Origin: Candidatus Cloacimonadota bacterium
GTDB lineage: Bacteria > Cloacimonadota > Cloacimonadia > Cloacimonadales > TCS61
Direction of reading: 5' to 3'
Assembly (NCBI GenBank): GCA_021108315.1
Contig: JAIORE010000260.1
Location: forward strand, 1 to 40,715
Length of the DNA stretch: 40,715 nucleotides
Made by a program: the position numbers and the translations under genes
The notes under the pieces: model-generated
Databases searched by the model: none
What the model was told of the DNA's origin: nothing
The model's input: the letters and a program-made list of their open reading frames with translations, nothing else
Shown: positions 8,578-16,910 of the stretch, in pieces
Layout of the letters: each line of letters begins with the position of its first letter
How positions within the stretch are numbered: position 1 is the stretch's first letter

Positions 8578-9267
8578 CTAAATAATGAAAAACCAGATAG
8601 AATACAATATCATAAGAATAATTCCCAAGCCAATCAAAATACTTGTTTTCTTACCTCGATTCATCAGGTTCAATCCATAAGTCAAACCCAAAATGAGTAA
8701 AATCCCAATAGCAAAATAAGTAATAGGATATTGAACTTTTCTGTTTGTTGTATAGTGCTCACTCCAAACAATTTGTCCTGTTTCAAGATTGTCAAAATTC
8801 AATGAAATTTCAAAATAGATTTTTTCTTTTCCAAGGTTTTTTTCTATATGATGGTTTAATTTGCCAAAAATAACGCCTTTCCATTGAGTAAGTTGTCCAA
8901 TTTTGAGACGACCTTCTTTTGAATAAAAATCTTGGGTTTGAATTGCCTGTTCTTTGAGCAAATTTTCAATCTTACCTTTTTCAAAAAGATTGAATTTTGA
9001 ATTAGTGAATTTCGGTTTCAGACGAATAAAAAATTTGTCTCCAATATCATTTTCAATCGGTAAAATCCCTACTCCTTCGATTTCTCTACCATCTTTATCT
9101 CTAGTTTTATTGGGAGAAATTTCGTTAAAATTTTTAATTATGATCTTTGTAGCTTCATCAAACATTTCATCAAGAATAATGCTTTCTTTTATGGAATACT
9201 TTGTTGGTTGGGAATTTAAAAGAATAAAAAAACAGATAAAAATAAAAAAGAATGGAATTTTTCTCAT
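8578..9267 (-). CDS. CsgG/LpoB-like envelope protein with two C-terminal TM segments
   Basis: 229 residues. N-terminal signal segment (about 4-19, ending LNSQ). The central part, about 45-170, follows the CsgG/LpoB/FlgO pattern: GVGILPIEN, then KFNLFEKGKIENLLKEQAIQ, then KIGQLTQWKGVIFGKLN, then the TGQIVWSEHY strand. The tail holds two hydrophobic helices (about 178-198 and 208-228) joined by a short basic loop NRGKK. Proteins with this fold bind peptidoglycan synthases (LpoB), form secretion pores (CsgG) or belong to flagellar assembly (FlgO). The membrane hairpin at the C-terminus is unusual for any of these. Function not established. Start: ATG with GGAGAGGTAAC. Confidence 0.65.
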   Translation of the reverse strand: MRKIPFFFIFICFFILLNSQPTKYSIKESIILDEMFDEATKIIIKNFNEISPNKTRDKDGREIEGVGILPIENDIGDKFFIRLKPKFTNSKFNLFEKGKIENLLKEQAIQTQDFYSKEGRLKIGQLTQWKGVIFGKLNHHIEKNLGKEKIYFEISLNFDNLETGQIVWSEHYTTNRKVQYPITYFAIGILLILGLTYGLNLMNRGKKTSILIGLGIILMILYSIWFFII

Positions 9268-9349
9268 GTTACCTCTCCAGTTTTAAATTTTGATAAATAT
9301 TAAGTTTATCTTTTTTTCGTCAAGAAAATTGAATTATGAGATTCATTTA

Positions 9350-9388
9350 GAAAAAAACCTTCCGAAGTTTTGCAAGACTCCGAAAGGT
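9350..9388 (-). terminator. Rho-independent terminator after the 883-residue chimera gene
   Basis: A 32-base self-complementary stretch (9357-9388) has only three imperfect pairs. Two of these become G-U pairs in minus-strand RNA and the third is an A-C mismatch. Read on the minus strand it is followed by a run of seven T (complement of A at 9351-9357). It lies 40 bases past the stop of the 9429-12080 gene and separates that gene from 8578-9267. Confidence 0.8.
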
Positions 9389-9428
9389 ATAAATAATACA
9401 TCAAAAAAATAACAATTAAATCAAACAG

Positions 9429-12080
9429 CTACAATCCCAGCTTACGATTGATTTTTAATTTTGTGACAGAAAGTATCTCGACTGTTTCCACATTCATCAA
9501 TTTCAAGAAAACTTCATAGTATTTATTATGAGAATAGATTTTTCCTGTTATCAGTAATTTTGCTCCCATAAATTTCCCTAATTCTGCTGCATTTTCTTCA
9601 TTTGAGAGTTCGTCCAATTGGAATCGTAATTCGTCTAAAACAGGTTGTAGATCTTGACGGGCGACCGCTTTGAAGCTATCATCATTCGCCAAAGTTAAAA
9701 CTAAATTTTCATAAAAATATTCTGCGGTTGCTTTTTGAGCTGGTGATGTTGTGATAATTGGAGAAATTGCAGTTGGAGTGTCTTTATCCAGTTGAATTGT
9801 AGAATAATCTTTTAATTGAGTAATAGCCATAGAAAATAACTTTTCCAATGTTTCCTCATTTTTTTCATCGTCAATTGGATTTGCTTCGATATAATCATCT
9901 TCTATGAAAGTAAGACCGGAAAATTGCTTTAATTCTCTTTTGATGATCTGAATTAAGATTGCTTCCAGTTTATCCGTTTGAAAATTTTCACCGGTGTGAT
10001 GGCTTACACTTCCGGGTTTTCCTCCACTACTTTCTCCTTTTTCACCATAAGTCAAGAAAACATAATTTGCCGAAGTAAATTGAGAAATTTGTCTTAAAAC
10101 ATATTCACCATTTATATCCAATCCACCTGTTCCGATACTGAATAGTTTGATTCCTTTAGATTTTGCACCAACACAGGCATTCACATAAGAAAACTCTTGA
10201 TTATAATCTAAATGTGGGGCTGCATCTGTGATTATGAATCCAAGTTTTCCGCCATTTTTCCGCCATTCCATTTTTCTAAGAGCATCTTTAAGTGCTGTTT
10301 GTAAATCTTCCGGAGTATCTCCACCACCAGCAGCACTCACTTTTGCCAATTCGGTTTCAAATTCATTAAGATCATTTGTAAAAGGAATAATTTTTGTAAC
10401 ATAAGAATCACGAATATCTTTATAGAGCACCATCCCAAATCTAATTTGTGGTTTAGGTGATAAAGCTACAATATTCATATTGATGATTTCAATTGTACTT
10501 TTCAAACGATTTATCTCTTCACCCATACTACCTGTTGTATCAAGAATAAATAAAATATCTAATGGAGTATTCTGAGGTTGAACATATTGAAGTTCAAACT
10601 GAATTGTTTGCATTCGAGGATCTTGCTGGTCAATATTTAATTTTATGGCTGAATTATTGTATTCGGCATAAATACTGAATTTTTGATCATTTTTTGAGAA
10701 AAATTTTGGGAAAAATAGATAAGTTCCATCAGAGTAAGTTCGAGCTTGTTCGATCATTTTATCTTGTTCATCATAGACTTTTATTGGTATATCGGGAATT
10801 GTTCTACTTTGTTTATCAACACATTTTATGATATATCGTTCTGAAACATCCATCTCAAGATGGCGAGCGTATTTATGCTTTTCCAGGAAATCAAGAAAAT
10901 GGTTAAATTGTTTATTATCATCTACATAACTTGCTTTGAGACCGGATTTTGTTTGTTTTTTCTTTTTAAAAGTTGGTTTCGGAGTAGCAATTGGTTCTTC
11001 TTTGATATCTTCGTTAAGTTCTGCAATTTCTTCTTCATCATAACTTTCTAATTCTTTTTCTGCTTGTTTTCTGGGTTCTCTAATCAAACGAAGTTCTTCA
11101 AGTAATGGATTTGCTTCAGCAGCGGCAACTGCTGCTTCTTTCTCTTTTTTATTAATCGGATCTGAAACAGACATTCCATCAGTTGAGTATGATACTTCGT
11201 TTTCTCTTCCACCACGTACATGAACCTCTCCATCAACTTCTGAGACACCAGCTTGTAATGAGGTTATATCACCAATATCAGCAACACCAAGATCTTCAAT
11301 TGATTCGGATGTTAAGGTTTTTCCTGAACCTGTTTTTGTAGCAGAAACTTGCTCAATTTCATGTTCTTCGCCCATAAATCCTTCAACAGAAATTCCATAA
11401 GTTGAAAGAGTAATATTTGCAATAGTTGTTTCATCTATATTAATTTTAACATGTGTAAGTTTTTTCGTTTGGTAACCTGCTTGTTGAAAAATTATACTAT
11501 ATGTACCAATTGGAATATTAATTATCACATATTTTCCTTTTTCGTCTGATTGAGCTCCTATTGATGTACCTTCAATTATGACACTTGCAAAAGGAATCGG
11601 TTGCTTCTTTTCATCAATTATTTTCCCTGCAAATCTTCCTGTTTTCTTTTTTTTCTTTTTACTTTCTTTGATTTTTTTTGTTTCTTTAGTTTCTTTTTTT
11701 AGAACAATTTGACCAACATCAATTGAGTTACTATCAATTTTAAAGTTTTCTGATATTGTTTCATACTTTGACTTGCTAAAGGTAATTTTTTTAGTGCCAA
11801 AAGGAACTTCTTCAATTCTAAAATATCCTGCTTTATCAGTCTTTCTACTAAATTTTCCAATTGAGACATACACATTTTTTAATGATCTATGAGATTCTGA
11901 TACTACATGTCCCTGAACAGAAGCATATTCTGAATTTTTTACTTCTTCTGTTTCATCTGTTTTGGAAGAATTAGCAATTTTTTTTGTTTCCGATGTTTCT
12001 GAAGAATTCATGACTTTTTCAGATTGACTCCATAATATCGAAATCAGAATTAGGGCAAATATAAAGATGATTTTTTTCAT
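9429..12080 (-). CDS. Secreted chimera: CarboxypepD_reg x2 + TonB plug + vWA + CsgG/FlgO-like tail
   Basis: 883 residues. Signal peptide about 1-19. Two carboxypeptidase-regulatory beta-sandwiches at about 53-128 and 149-225 (VQGHVV...GYFRI; FAGKIIDEKKQPIPFASV...GKYVIINIPIGTY). Residues about 243-309 look like a TonB-receptor plug (SIEDLGVADIGDITSLQAGV, VHVRGGRENEVSYSTDGM), but no beta-barrel follows. A charged, coiled region (310-380) leads to a further beta domain and a vWA domain at about 506-715, with MIDAS motif DTTGS (514-518), GGGDTPE (585-591) and ITDAAPH (D619). The tail, about 740-883, resembles CsgG/FlgO (ARQDLQPVLDELRF, LGKFMGAKLLITGKIY). I know of no described protein with this domain order. 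The mixture suggests a periplasmic or outer-membrane scaffold that binds partners through a metal-dependent vWA site. Start: ATG after GGAGAAAAAAA. Confidence 0.75.
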   Translation of the reverse strand: MKKIIFIFALILISILWSQSEKVMNSSETSETKKIANSSKTDETEEVKNSEYASVQGHVVSESHRSLKNVYVSIGKFSRKTDKAGYFRIEEVPFGTKKITFSKSKYETISENFKIDSNSIDVGQIVLKKETKETKKIKESKKKKKKTGRFAGKIIDEKKQPIPFASVIIEGTSIGAQSDEKGKYVIINIPIGTYSIIFQQAGYQTKKLTHVKINIDETTIANITLSTYGISVEGFMGEEHEIEQVSATKTGSGKTLTSESIEDLGVADIGDITSLQAGVSEVDGEVHVRGGRENEVSYSTDGMSVSDPINKKEKEAAVAAAEANPLLEELRLIREPRKQAEKELESYDEEEIAELNEDIKEEPIATPKPTFKKKKQTKSGLKASYVDDNKQFNHFLDFLEKHKYARHLEMDVSERYIIKCVDKQSRTIPDIPIKVYDEQDKMIEQARTYSDGTYLFFPKFFSKNDQKFSIYAEYNNSAIKLNIDQQDPRMQTIQFELQYVQPQNTPLDILFILDTTGSMGEEINRLKSTIEIINMNIVALSPKPQIRFGMVLYKDIRDSYVTKIIPFTNDLNEFETELAKVSAAGGGDTPEDLQTALKDALRKMEWRKNGGKLGFIITDAAPHLDYNQEFSYVNACVGAKSKGIKLFSIGTGGLDINGEYVLRQISQFTSANYVFLTYGEKGESSGGKPGSVSHHTGENFQTDKLEAILIQIIKRELKQFSGLTFIEDDYIEANPIDDEKNEETLEKLFSMAITQLKDYSTIQLDKDTPTAISPIITTSPAQKATAEYFYENLVLTLANDDSFKAVARQDLQPVLDELRFQLDELSNEENAAELGKFMGAKLLITGKIYSHNKYYEVFLKLMNVETVEILSVTKLKINRKLGL

Positions 12081-12149
12081 TTTTTTTCTCCTACTAATTA
12101 ATATGGTTTTGTAATTTAGAAACTATTAATTATTCATTTAACACACAGT

Positions 12150-12548
12150 TTAAACATCTATGAGTTTGTTTATGGAATGAATAACTTCAATCAAATTATC
12201 AAAACCGATTTTAGCATCTTCAAGGGTAAAATTATATAAAACATTGTAATCACTTTTCATTCTTTGTTCAAAAGCAATATAAATCATTTTTCCAATTTTT
12301 CGTTCAACTTTTTTTTCTTTTACATAGTATTTATTAAACCAACCTATCAATTTTGAATGATTTGAAGTGGAAAAACCATTCTCTAATGCTAATGCTGAAA
12401 TTATATAAAACATACCATAATATATTCTATTTAAAGCCAAAGAATAGTAATGATTTTCAATTAGAAAACTTACTTCTTCTATAGTTTTAAATGCTTTATT
12501 AATATTATGAGTAATCAAATCCTGACGATTTGTTTCGTTAAGTGTCAT
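12150..12548 (-). CDS. HEPN-domain protein (UPF0332-like)
   Basis: 132 residues, all helical in appearance. It follows the HEPN pattern of small nucleotidyltransferase partners: YYSLALNRIYYGMFYIISALAL, NHSKLIGWFNKYYV, then EQRMKSDYNVLY. It lies directly downstream of the MNT gene with an ATGA overlap (12545-12548), the standard arrangement of MNT-HEPN toxin-antitoxin modules. The catalytic RNase motif of toxic HEPN proteins (Arg, four to six residues, His) is not present: the Arg in EQRMKSDYNVLY has no His at the right distance. This copy may therefore be non-nucleolytic. Family assignment is firm; toxin activity is doubtful. Confidence 0.8.
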   Translation of the reverse strand: MTLNETNRQDLITHNINKAFKTIEEVSFLIENHYYSLALNRIYYGMFYIISALALENGFSTSNHSKLIGWFNKYYVKEKKVERKIGKMIYIAFEQRMKSDYNVLYNFTLEDAKIGFDNLIEVIHSINKLIDV

Positions 12549-12862
12549 ATTACAATTCCTTTATTTAATGCTGATTGAACGTAAGGAAGTGCACCTTTTA
12601 ATGTAAGTAATTCATCATTTGAAATAAATTTCAAGTCTGTAAGGATATCATATTTTAAAATTATATCAAAAGCTATATCTAAAACTTCAACTTCAAACTC
12701 TCTGTCATATTTTTTTTTTAAAATCAACAAAATATCATGATCGGAAAATTTTCTCTCCTTATTTTCAGCTCTTGATCCAAATAATATCATTTTATCAATA
12801 TCGGCTGGATATTTTTCAAGCAATAATTTCTTCAATTCTCTCATGGCTTTTTGATTATACAT
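12545..12862 (-). CDS. Minimal nucleotidyltransferase (MNT) domain protein
   Basis: 105 residues from the ATG at 12862, chosen because GGAG lies five bases before it. A longer frame reaches a TTG at 12919 without a ribosome site. The core is LFGSRAENKERKFSDHDILLI, the pol-beta-type nucleotidyltransferase signature (GS...SDxD) with Asp residues in DHD and a possible third one in DILTDLKF. In MNT-HEPN modules this partner transfers AMP (from ATP) to the HEPN protein and silences it. It is translationally coupled to the HEPN gene by a 4-base overlap. It is divergent from the GH13 gene, which begins 145 bases away. Confidence 0.85.
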   Translation of the reverse strand: MYNQKAMRELKKLLLEKYPADIDKMILFGSRAENKERKFSDHDILLILKKKYDREFEVEVLDIAFDIILKYDILTDLKFISNDELLTLKGALPYVQSALNKGIVI

Positions 12863-13007
12863 TAATTCTCCAATTATATTTTTCACTAACTCAAATTGTG
12901 AAAAATTAATAATTCTCAAACTAAAAATGGTTTACAATTAGTCAAATGAATTATTTTTGGGAAAATAATAAAAATCATTATTAGCAAATTTATTCAGGAA
13001 GGAAATT

Positions 13008-14273
13008 TTGAAAAAATATTTGAAACCAGATTGGTTATTTACTACTTCAATTTATGAAGTAAATATTCGACAATATACAAAATCGGGTACATTCAAAGAA
13101 TTTGAACAACACCTTCCCAGATTGAAAGAATTAGGATTTGATCTATTGTGGTTTATGCCAATTCAACCTATTGGAAAAATTAACCGAAAAGGAATATTGG
13201 GAAGTTATTATTCTATAAGTGATTACAGAGCTATTAATCCTGAATTTGGAACAATGGAAGATTTCAAACAATTGGTAAATAAAATTCATAAACATGGTAT
13301 GCATATAATCATAGATTGGGTAGCAAACCATACTTCGCATGACAACGTTTTAACTCAAACAAATCCTGAATTTTATAATCATAATGAAAGCGGTAATTTT
13401 ATTGCAAAAGTTAAAGAATGGACAGATGTTATAGATTTGAATTATAAAAATCCAAACTTACATAACTATATGATTGATGCTATGAAATTTTGGTTAGAAA
13501 AAACTGAGATTGATGGATTTCGCTGTGATGTCGCCTTTATGGTTCCATTGAATTTTTGGGAAGCAGCTACATCTGAACTGAAAAAGATCAAACCTATTGT
13601 AATGCTTGCCGAAGCAGAAGGTGTTCAATTTCACAAAAAAGCCTTTGATATTACTTATAACTGGACTTTTTATCATTTGTTCAATGATATTTCAGTACAA
13701 AAGAAACAAGCTATTGATCTTATTAAAGCTATTTCGCAAGATATGTTTTCTTATTCACATTATGATAATGTCTTACGCTTACTCTTTATCACAAATCATG
13801 ATGAAAATTCCTGGAATGGAACTGTATTTGAACGATTAGGTGATTCAGCAGAAGTTTTTTCTATATTAACATATCTTTTGCCCGGAATTCCCTTAGTTTA
13901 TAGTGGTCAAGAAATTGGTTTATCAAAGAGATTATCCTTTTTTGAAAAAGATGAGATTATCTGGAAAGAGAATAGATTTACAAAATTATTTAAGGAATTG
14001 AACATTCTTAAGAATAGCAATAGTTTTTTGAGAAATTCATATAATGTTGATTCCTTTGAATTGATTGAATCTAGAAATGAAAATATTATCTCATTTATCC
14101 GAAAAAATGGGGGAGAGCAGATTCTATTTATTGCAAATTTATCACCTGATTTTCAATTTGTAAAAAGCTTGTCTGATTTCAAAAATTTTAGAGAAATTAA
14201 TGATAAATCCACAGTAAGTGATTTAGTGAAATTATCTGGATGGGACTATAAAATTTATATTGAATTACGCTGA
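13008..14273 (+). CDS. GH13 (alpha-amylase family) glycosidase
   Basis: 421 residues, no signal peptide, so cytoplasmic. The (beta/alpha)8 landmarks are in order: IYEVNIRQYT, LGFDLLWFMPIQPIG, YRAINPEFGT, IIIDWVANHTS, GFRCDVA with nucleophile D174, LAEAEG with the acid Glu at 202 or 204, and ITNHDEN with D265. The C-terminal 100 residues hold the small beta domain. This compact form without accessory domains resembles bacterial intracellular maltodextrin-acting GH13 enzymes; exact specificity cannot be read. Start codon is TTG at 13008, supported by GGAAGG nine bases upstream and no better in-frame ATG near. The next gene follows 41 bases downstream. Confidence 0.85.
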   Translation: MKKYLKPDWLFTTSIYEVNIRQYTKSGTFKEFEQHLPRLKELGFDLLWFMPIQPIGKINRKGILGSYYSISDYRAINPEFGTMEDFKQLVNKIHKHGMHIIIDWVANHTSHDNVLTQTNPEFYNHNESGNFIAKVKEWTDVIDLNYKNPNLHNYMIDAMKFWLEKTEIDGFRCDVAFMVPLNFWEAATSELKKIKPIVMLAEAEGVQFHKKAFDITYNWTFYHLFNDISVQKKQAIDLIKAISQDMFSYSHYDNVLRLLFITNHDENSWNGTVFERLGDSAEVFSILTYLLPGIPLVYSGQEIGLSKRLSFFEKDEIIWKENRFTKLFKELNILKNSNSFLRNSYNVDSFELIESRNENIISFIRKNGGEQILFIANLSPDFQFVKSLSDFKNFREINDKSTVSDLVKLSGWDYKIYIELR

Positions 14274-14314
14274 TTTTGCAGAAAATGCAGAATTTGATTT
14301 AACATGGAGAAGAT

Positions 14315-14662
14315 ATGCAACCAAATATGATTTTTGGAATTATTAATATTGCAACAGGGATAATTCTAATATGTTTATCAATCCCTTTAGCCCAAAGAAA
14401 AATAAAGATGAACAGATTCTATGGTTTTCGGAACGCAAAATCATTTTCATCTGAGGAAAACTGGTATAAAATCAATAATTATGGAGCAAAGCAGCTCATT
14501 ATATGGTCTATACCACTAATTTTCTCTGGAATCGTCTGCTTTTTTATACCAATTCATGATAAGAATAAAGATATGATGGCAATTTTTGAAGGAATTGTTC
14601 CATTGTTTATTTTTTTTACTATTCCAATTATCAAAATTATTAAATATTCAAAAAAAATTTAA
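14315..14662 (+). CDS. SdpI-like small membrane protein
   Basis: 115 residues with three hydrophobic segments (about 5-25, 58-80, 90-108). Between the first two is the SdpI-family signature: KMNRFYGFRNAKSFSSEENWYKINNYGAK matches the pattern of an R-x-YGFR turn followed by W-x-x-x-N-x-YG. In Bacillus, SdpI gives immunity to the SdpC killing peptide and is a signalling partner. Short homologues like this are widespread and mostly uncharacterised. No toxin gene is next to it. Start: ATG with GGAGAAGAT. Likely cotranscribed with the GH13 and pyruvate kinase genes. Confidence 0.7.
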   Translation: MQPNMIFGIINIATGIILICLSIPLAQRKIKMNRFYGFRNAKSFSSEENWYKINNYGAKQLIIWSIPLIFSGIVCFFIPIHDKNKDMMAIFEGIVPLFIFFTIPIIKIIKYSKKI

Positions 14663-14715
14663 CCTATTCGTAGTTAGAAAATAATTATAGAAAACTAATC
14701 AAAACAAGAGGATAA

Positions 14716-16125
14716 ATGAAAAAAACAAAAATAATTGCAACTATAGGTCCAGCCTCCAATAATGAAAAAATGCTTAGAAAAATGATAAAAAATGGTATGA
14801 ACGTAGCTCGACTGAATTTTTCACATGGAACGTTAGTAGAGCACGCCAAAACAATCAAGTTAATAAGAAGATTAGCATCAGATCTTCAAAAACCAATTGC
14901 TATTTTGCAGGATCTTCCCGGTCCGAAATTCAGGATTGGGAAAATGCCGGATAACGGTGTTTTTTTAGAAACAGGAACAGAATTTATTCTTACGACCGAA
15001 CAAATTTTGGGTTCATCAGAAATCGCAACAGTTAATTATGCAGGATTACCACAAGATATGAAGGCAAAAGATCAAATTTTACTCGCTGATGGGAACATAG
15101 AGTTGCAGGTGAAATCTACCAATGAAACGCAAGTAATTTGTAAAGTGATCTCGGGAGGAAAATTAACGTCTCACAAAGGGGTGAATGTTCCAAGTGGAAA
15201 TCTGAAACTTAATCCATTCACTACTAAAGATAAGGAATTTTTACAATTTGGAATTAAACATGATGTTGATTTCGTAGCACTTTCGTTTGTTCAGACATCA
15301 AAAGAAATAAAACAAGCAAAAAAAATTATCTCCACTTCTAAAAAAAATATTTCTGTGATTGCAAAGATTGAACGACAACCGGCTTTAGAGAATATTGATT
15401 CAATTATCTATGAAGCGGATGCAATTATGATAGCAAGGGGAGATTTGGGAGTAGAAATTCCGTTGGAAAATGTTCCATCAGTACAAAAAGATTTAATAAA
15501 AAAATGCAATTTTGCAGGAAAACCGGTAATTACTGCTACTCAAATGCTTGGTTCAATGGTTGCTTCTCAAAGACCAACCAGAGCAGAAGCTTCTGATGTT
15601 GCCAATGCTATTTTCGATGGCACTGATGCTATTATGCTTTCAGAAGAAACTGCTGTTGGAATCAATCCACCCAAAGCTGTAAAATTCATGACACGTATTG
15701 CCAATCAAACTGAAGAAATTTTTCCATACAATTACCATTTGCATCACGAGCAAAAAGAGATAAGTATTACGAATTCAGTCGCACACTCAGCATGTCTTAT
15801 TGCCAAAGAACTTGGTGCAAGGGCGATTATTGCTTATACAAAATCAGGATTTACTGCCCAAAATATATCAAATTTTCGACCTCAAACTCCTATATTTGCA
15901 CTTACTCCAGATATATTTGTTAGCAGAAAACTTGCTTTATGCTGGAATGTGTTTCCAATGGTTGTAGAAACACAACATGAAACGGATTCAATGCTGTCGC
16001 ATGCAGAAAATGTTCTAACTGAATCAGGTTCAATAAAAAAAAATGACATTGCAGTATTAACAGCTGGTTTCCCAGTAGCAGATCATGGGACAACTAATTT
16101 GATAAAAGTAATGAGAATTAAGTAA
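14716..16125 (+). CDS. pyk: Pyruvate kinase
   Basis: 469 residues, the usual length for bacterial pyruvate kinase. It catalyses phosphoenolpyruvate + ADP to pyruvate + ATP, the last step of glycolysis, in the cytoplasm. Signatures: TKIIATIGPAS at the N-terminus, NVARLNFSHG, LQDLPGPKFRIG, the active-site run IARGDLGVEIP, ITATQMLGSM, RPTRAEASDVANAIFDGTDAIMLSEETAVG, then the C-terminal allosteric-type domain (AIIAYTKSGFTAQNISNFRP). Start: ATG after AGAGGATAA. The stop TAA shares one base with the ATG of the following amidase gene, so the two are translationally coupled. Confidence 0.97.
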   Translation: MKKTKIIATIGPASNNEKMLRKMIKNGMNVARLNFSHGTLVEHAKTIKLIRRLASDLQKPIAILQDLPGPKFRIGKMPDNGVFLETGTEFILTTEQILGSSEIATVNYAGLPQDMKAKDQILLADGNIELQVKSTNETQVICKVISGGKLTSHKGVNVPSGNLKLNPFTTKDKEFLQFGIKHDVDFVALSFVQTSKEIKQAKKIISTSKKNISVIAKIERQPALENIDSIIYEADAIMIARGDLGVEIPLENVPSVQKDLIKKCNFAGKPVITATQMLGSMVASQRPTRAEASDVANAIFDGTDAIMLSEETAVGINPPKAVKFMTRIANQTEEIFPYNYHLHHEQKEISITNSVAHSACLIAKELGARAIIAYTKSGFTAQNISNFRPQTPIFALTPDIFVSRKLALCWNVFPMVVETQHETDSMLSHAENVLTESGSIKKNDIAVLTAGFPVADHGTTNLIKVMRIK

Positions 16126-16865
16126 TGCTTGCGAAAGATATATTGGAACAAGAAAAAATATTTGATGAAACCGGAATTGATGCTTTTGGAATTAAGCACA
16201 GATTTCATAAACTTCAGATAGAAATTCCAGTTACAGATAAATCTATAGATTTAATTGAAATGGAGCGATTTGATAGTGATAAATCCTATTTTTATAGATA
16301 TTCACATAAGAAAGAGCAGATAATTCTACATCATACAGAAGGATTTTTGGCAAGTGATATTGGGATGCTTACTCAGAAAAATCGTCATGTTTCCACAGCA
16401 TTTGTGATTGGTAGAAATGGCAAAATATATAATTTATTTCCTTCTAAATACTGGTCCTATCATCTGGGAAAAAGAGCAGTTAGTGGAAATCGGGATAGAT
16501 GTAAGCATTCTATTGCAATCGAATTGTCAAATATTGGTCCCTTAACAATATCAGGAAATTATCTGAAATCAATCTATAATAAAAACTACTGTCATTTAGA
16601 TGAAACTGAATATTATCAGGAAACTACATTTCGAGGTTACGATTATTTTGCTACTTTTACTCATGAACAATATGATTCTCTACAATTACTGATTTTATAT
16701 TTATCGAAAGAATATTCTATTCCAATTAAAATACTGGATGAACCGGAACGTTATGAAACTGGATTTTTTGCAAAAAGTTTTCGGGGAATTTTATCTCATA
16801 TTAATTTCAAAAAAACAGGAAAAACTGATATTGGACCTGGGTTTGAGTGGGAGAGAATTTTATAG
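16125..16865 (+). CDS. N-acetylmuramoyl-L-alanine amidase (Amidase_2)
   Basis: 246 residues. Amidase_2/PGRP-type zinc amidase fold at about 60-215: IILHHTEG (H69/H70 zinc ligand candidates), STAFVIGRNGKIYNLFP, YWSYHLG (H113), HSIAIELSN (H128, E133). The family hydrolyses the bond between MurNAc and L-Ala of peptidoglycan or its fragments. No signal peptide or lipobox is visible, so it may act on cytoplasmic muropeptides, like AmpD, or leave the cell by an unrecognised route. The N-terminal 55 residues form an extra strand-rich extension. The start overlaps the pyruvate kinase stop (TAATG), without its own strong ribosome site, implying coupled translation. Confidence 0.85.
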   Translation: MLAKDILEQEKIFDETGIDAFGIKHRFHKLQIEIPVTDKSIDLIEMERFDSDKSYFYRYSHKKEQIILHHTEGFLASDIGMLTQKNRHVSTAFVIGRNGKIYNLFPSKYWSYHLGKRAVSGNRDRCKHSIAIELSNIGPLTISGNYLKSIYNKNYCHLDETEYYQETTFRGYDYFATFTHEQYDSLQLLILYLSKEYSIPIKILDEPERYETGFFAKSFRGILSHINFKKTGKTDIGPGFEWERIL

Positions 16866-16910
16866 ATTACAACTATTTTTCACATTTTGAATGGTGACTA
16901 ATGGTGTTAG

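Noticed and set aside
9429..12080. TonB-dependent receptor
   Set aside because: A plug-like segment is present but the protein has no beta-barrel; a vWA domain takes its place.
12545..12919. Longer MNT form from TTG at 12919
   Set aside because: No ribosome site; ATG at 12862 has GGAG at ideal spacing and keeps the whole nucleotidyltransferase domain.
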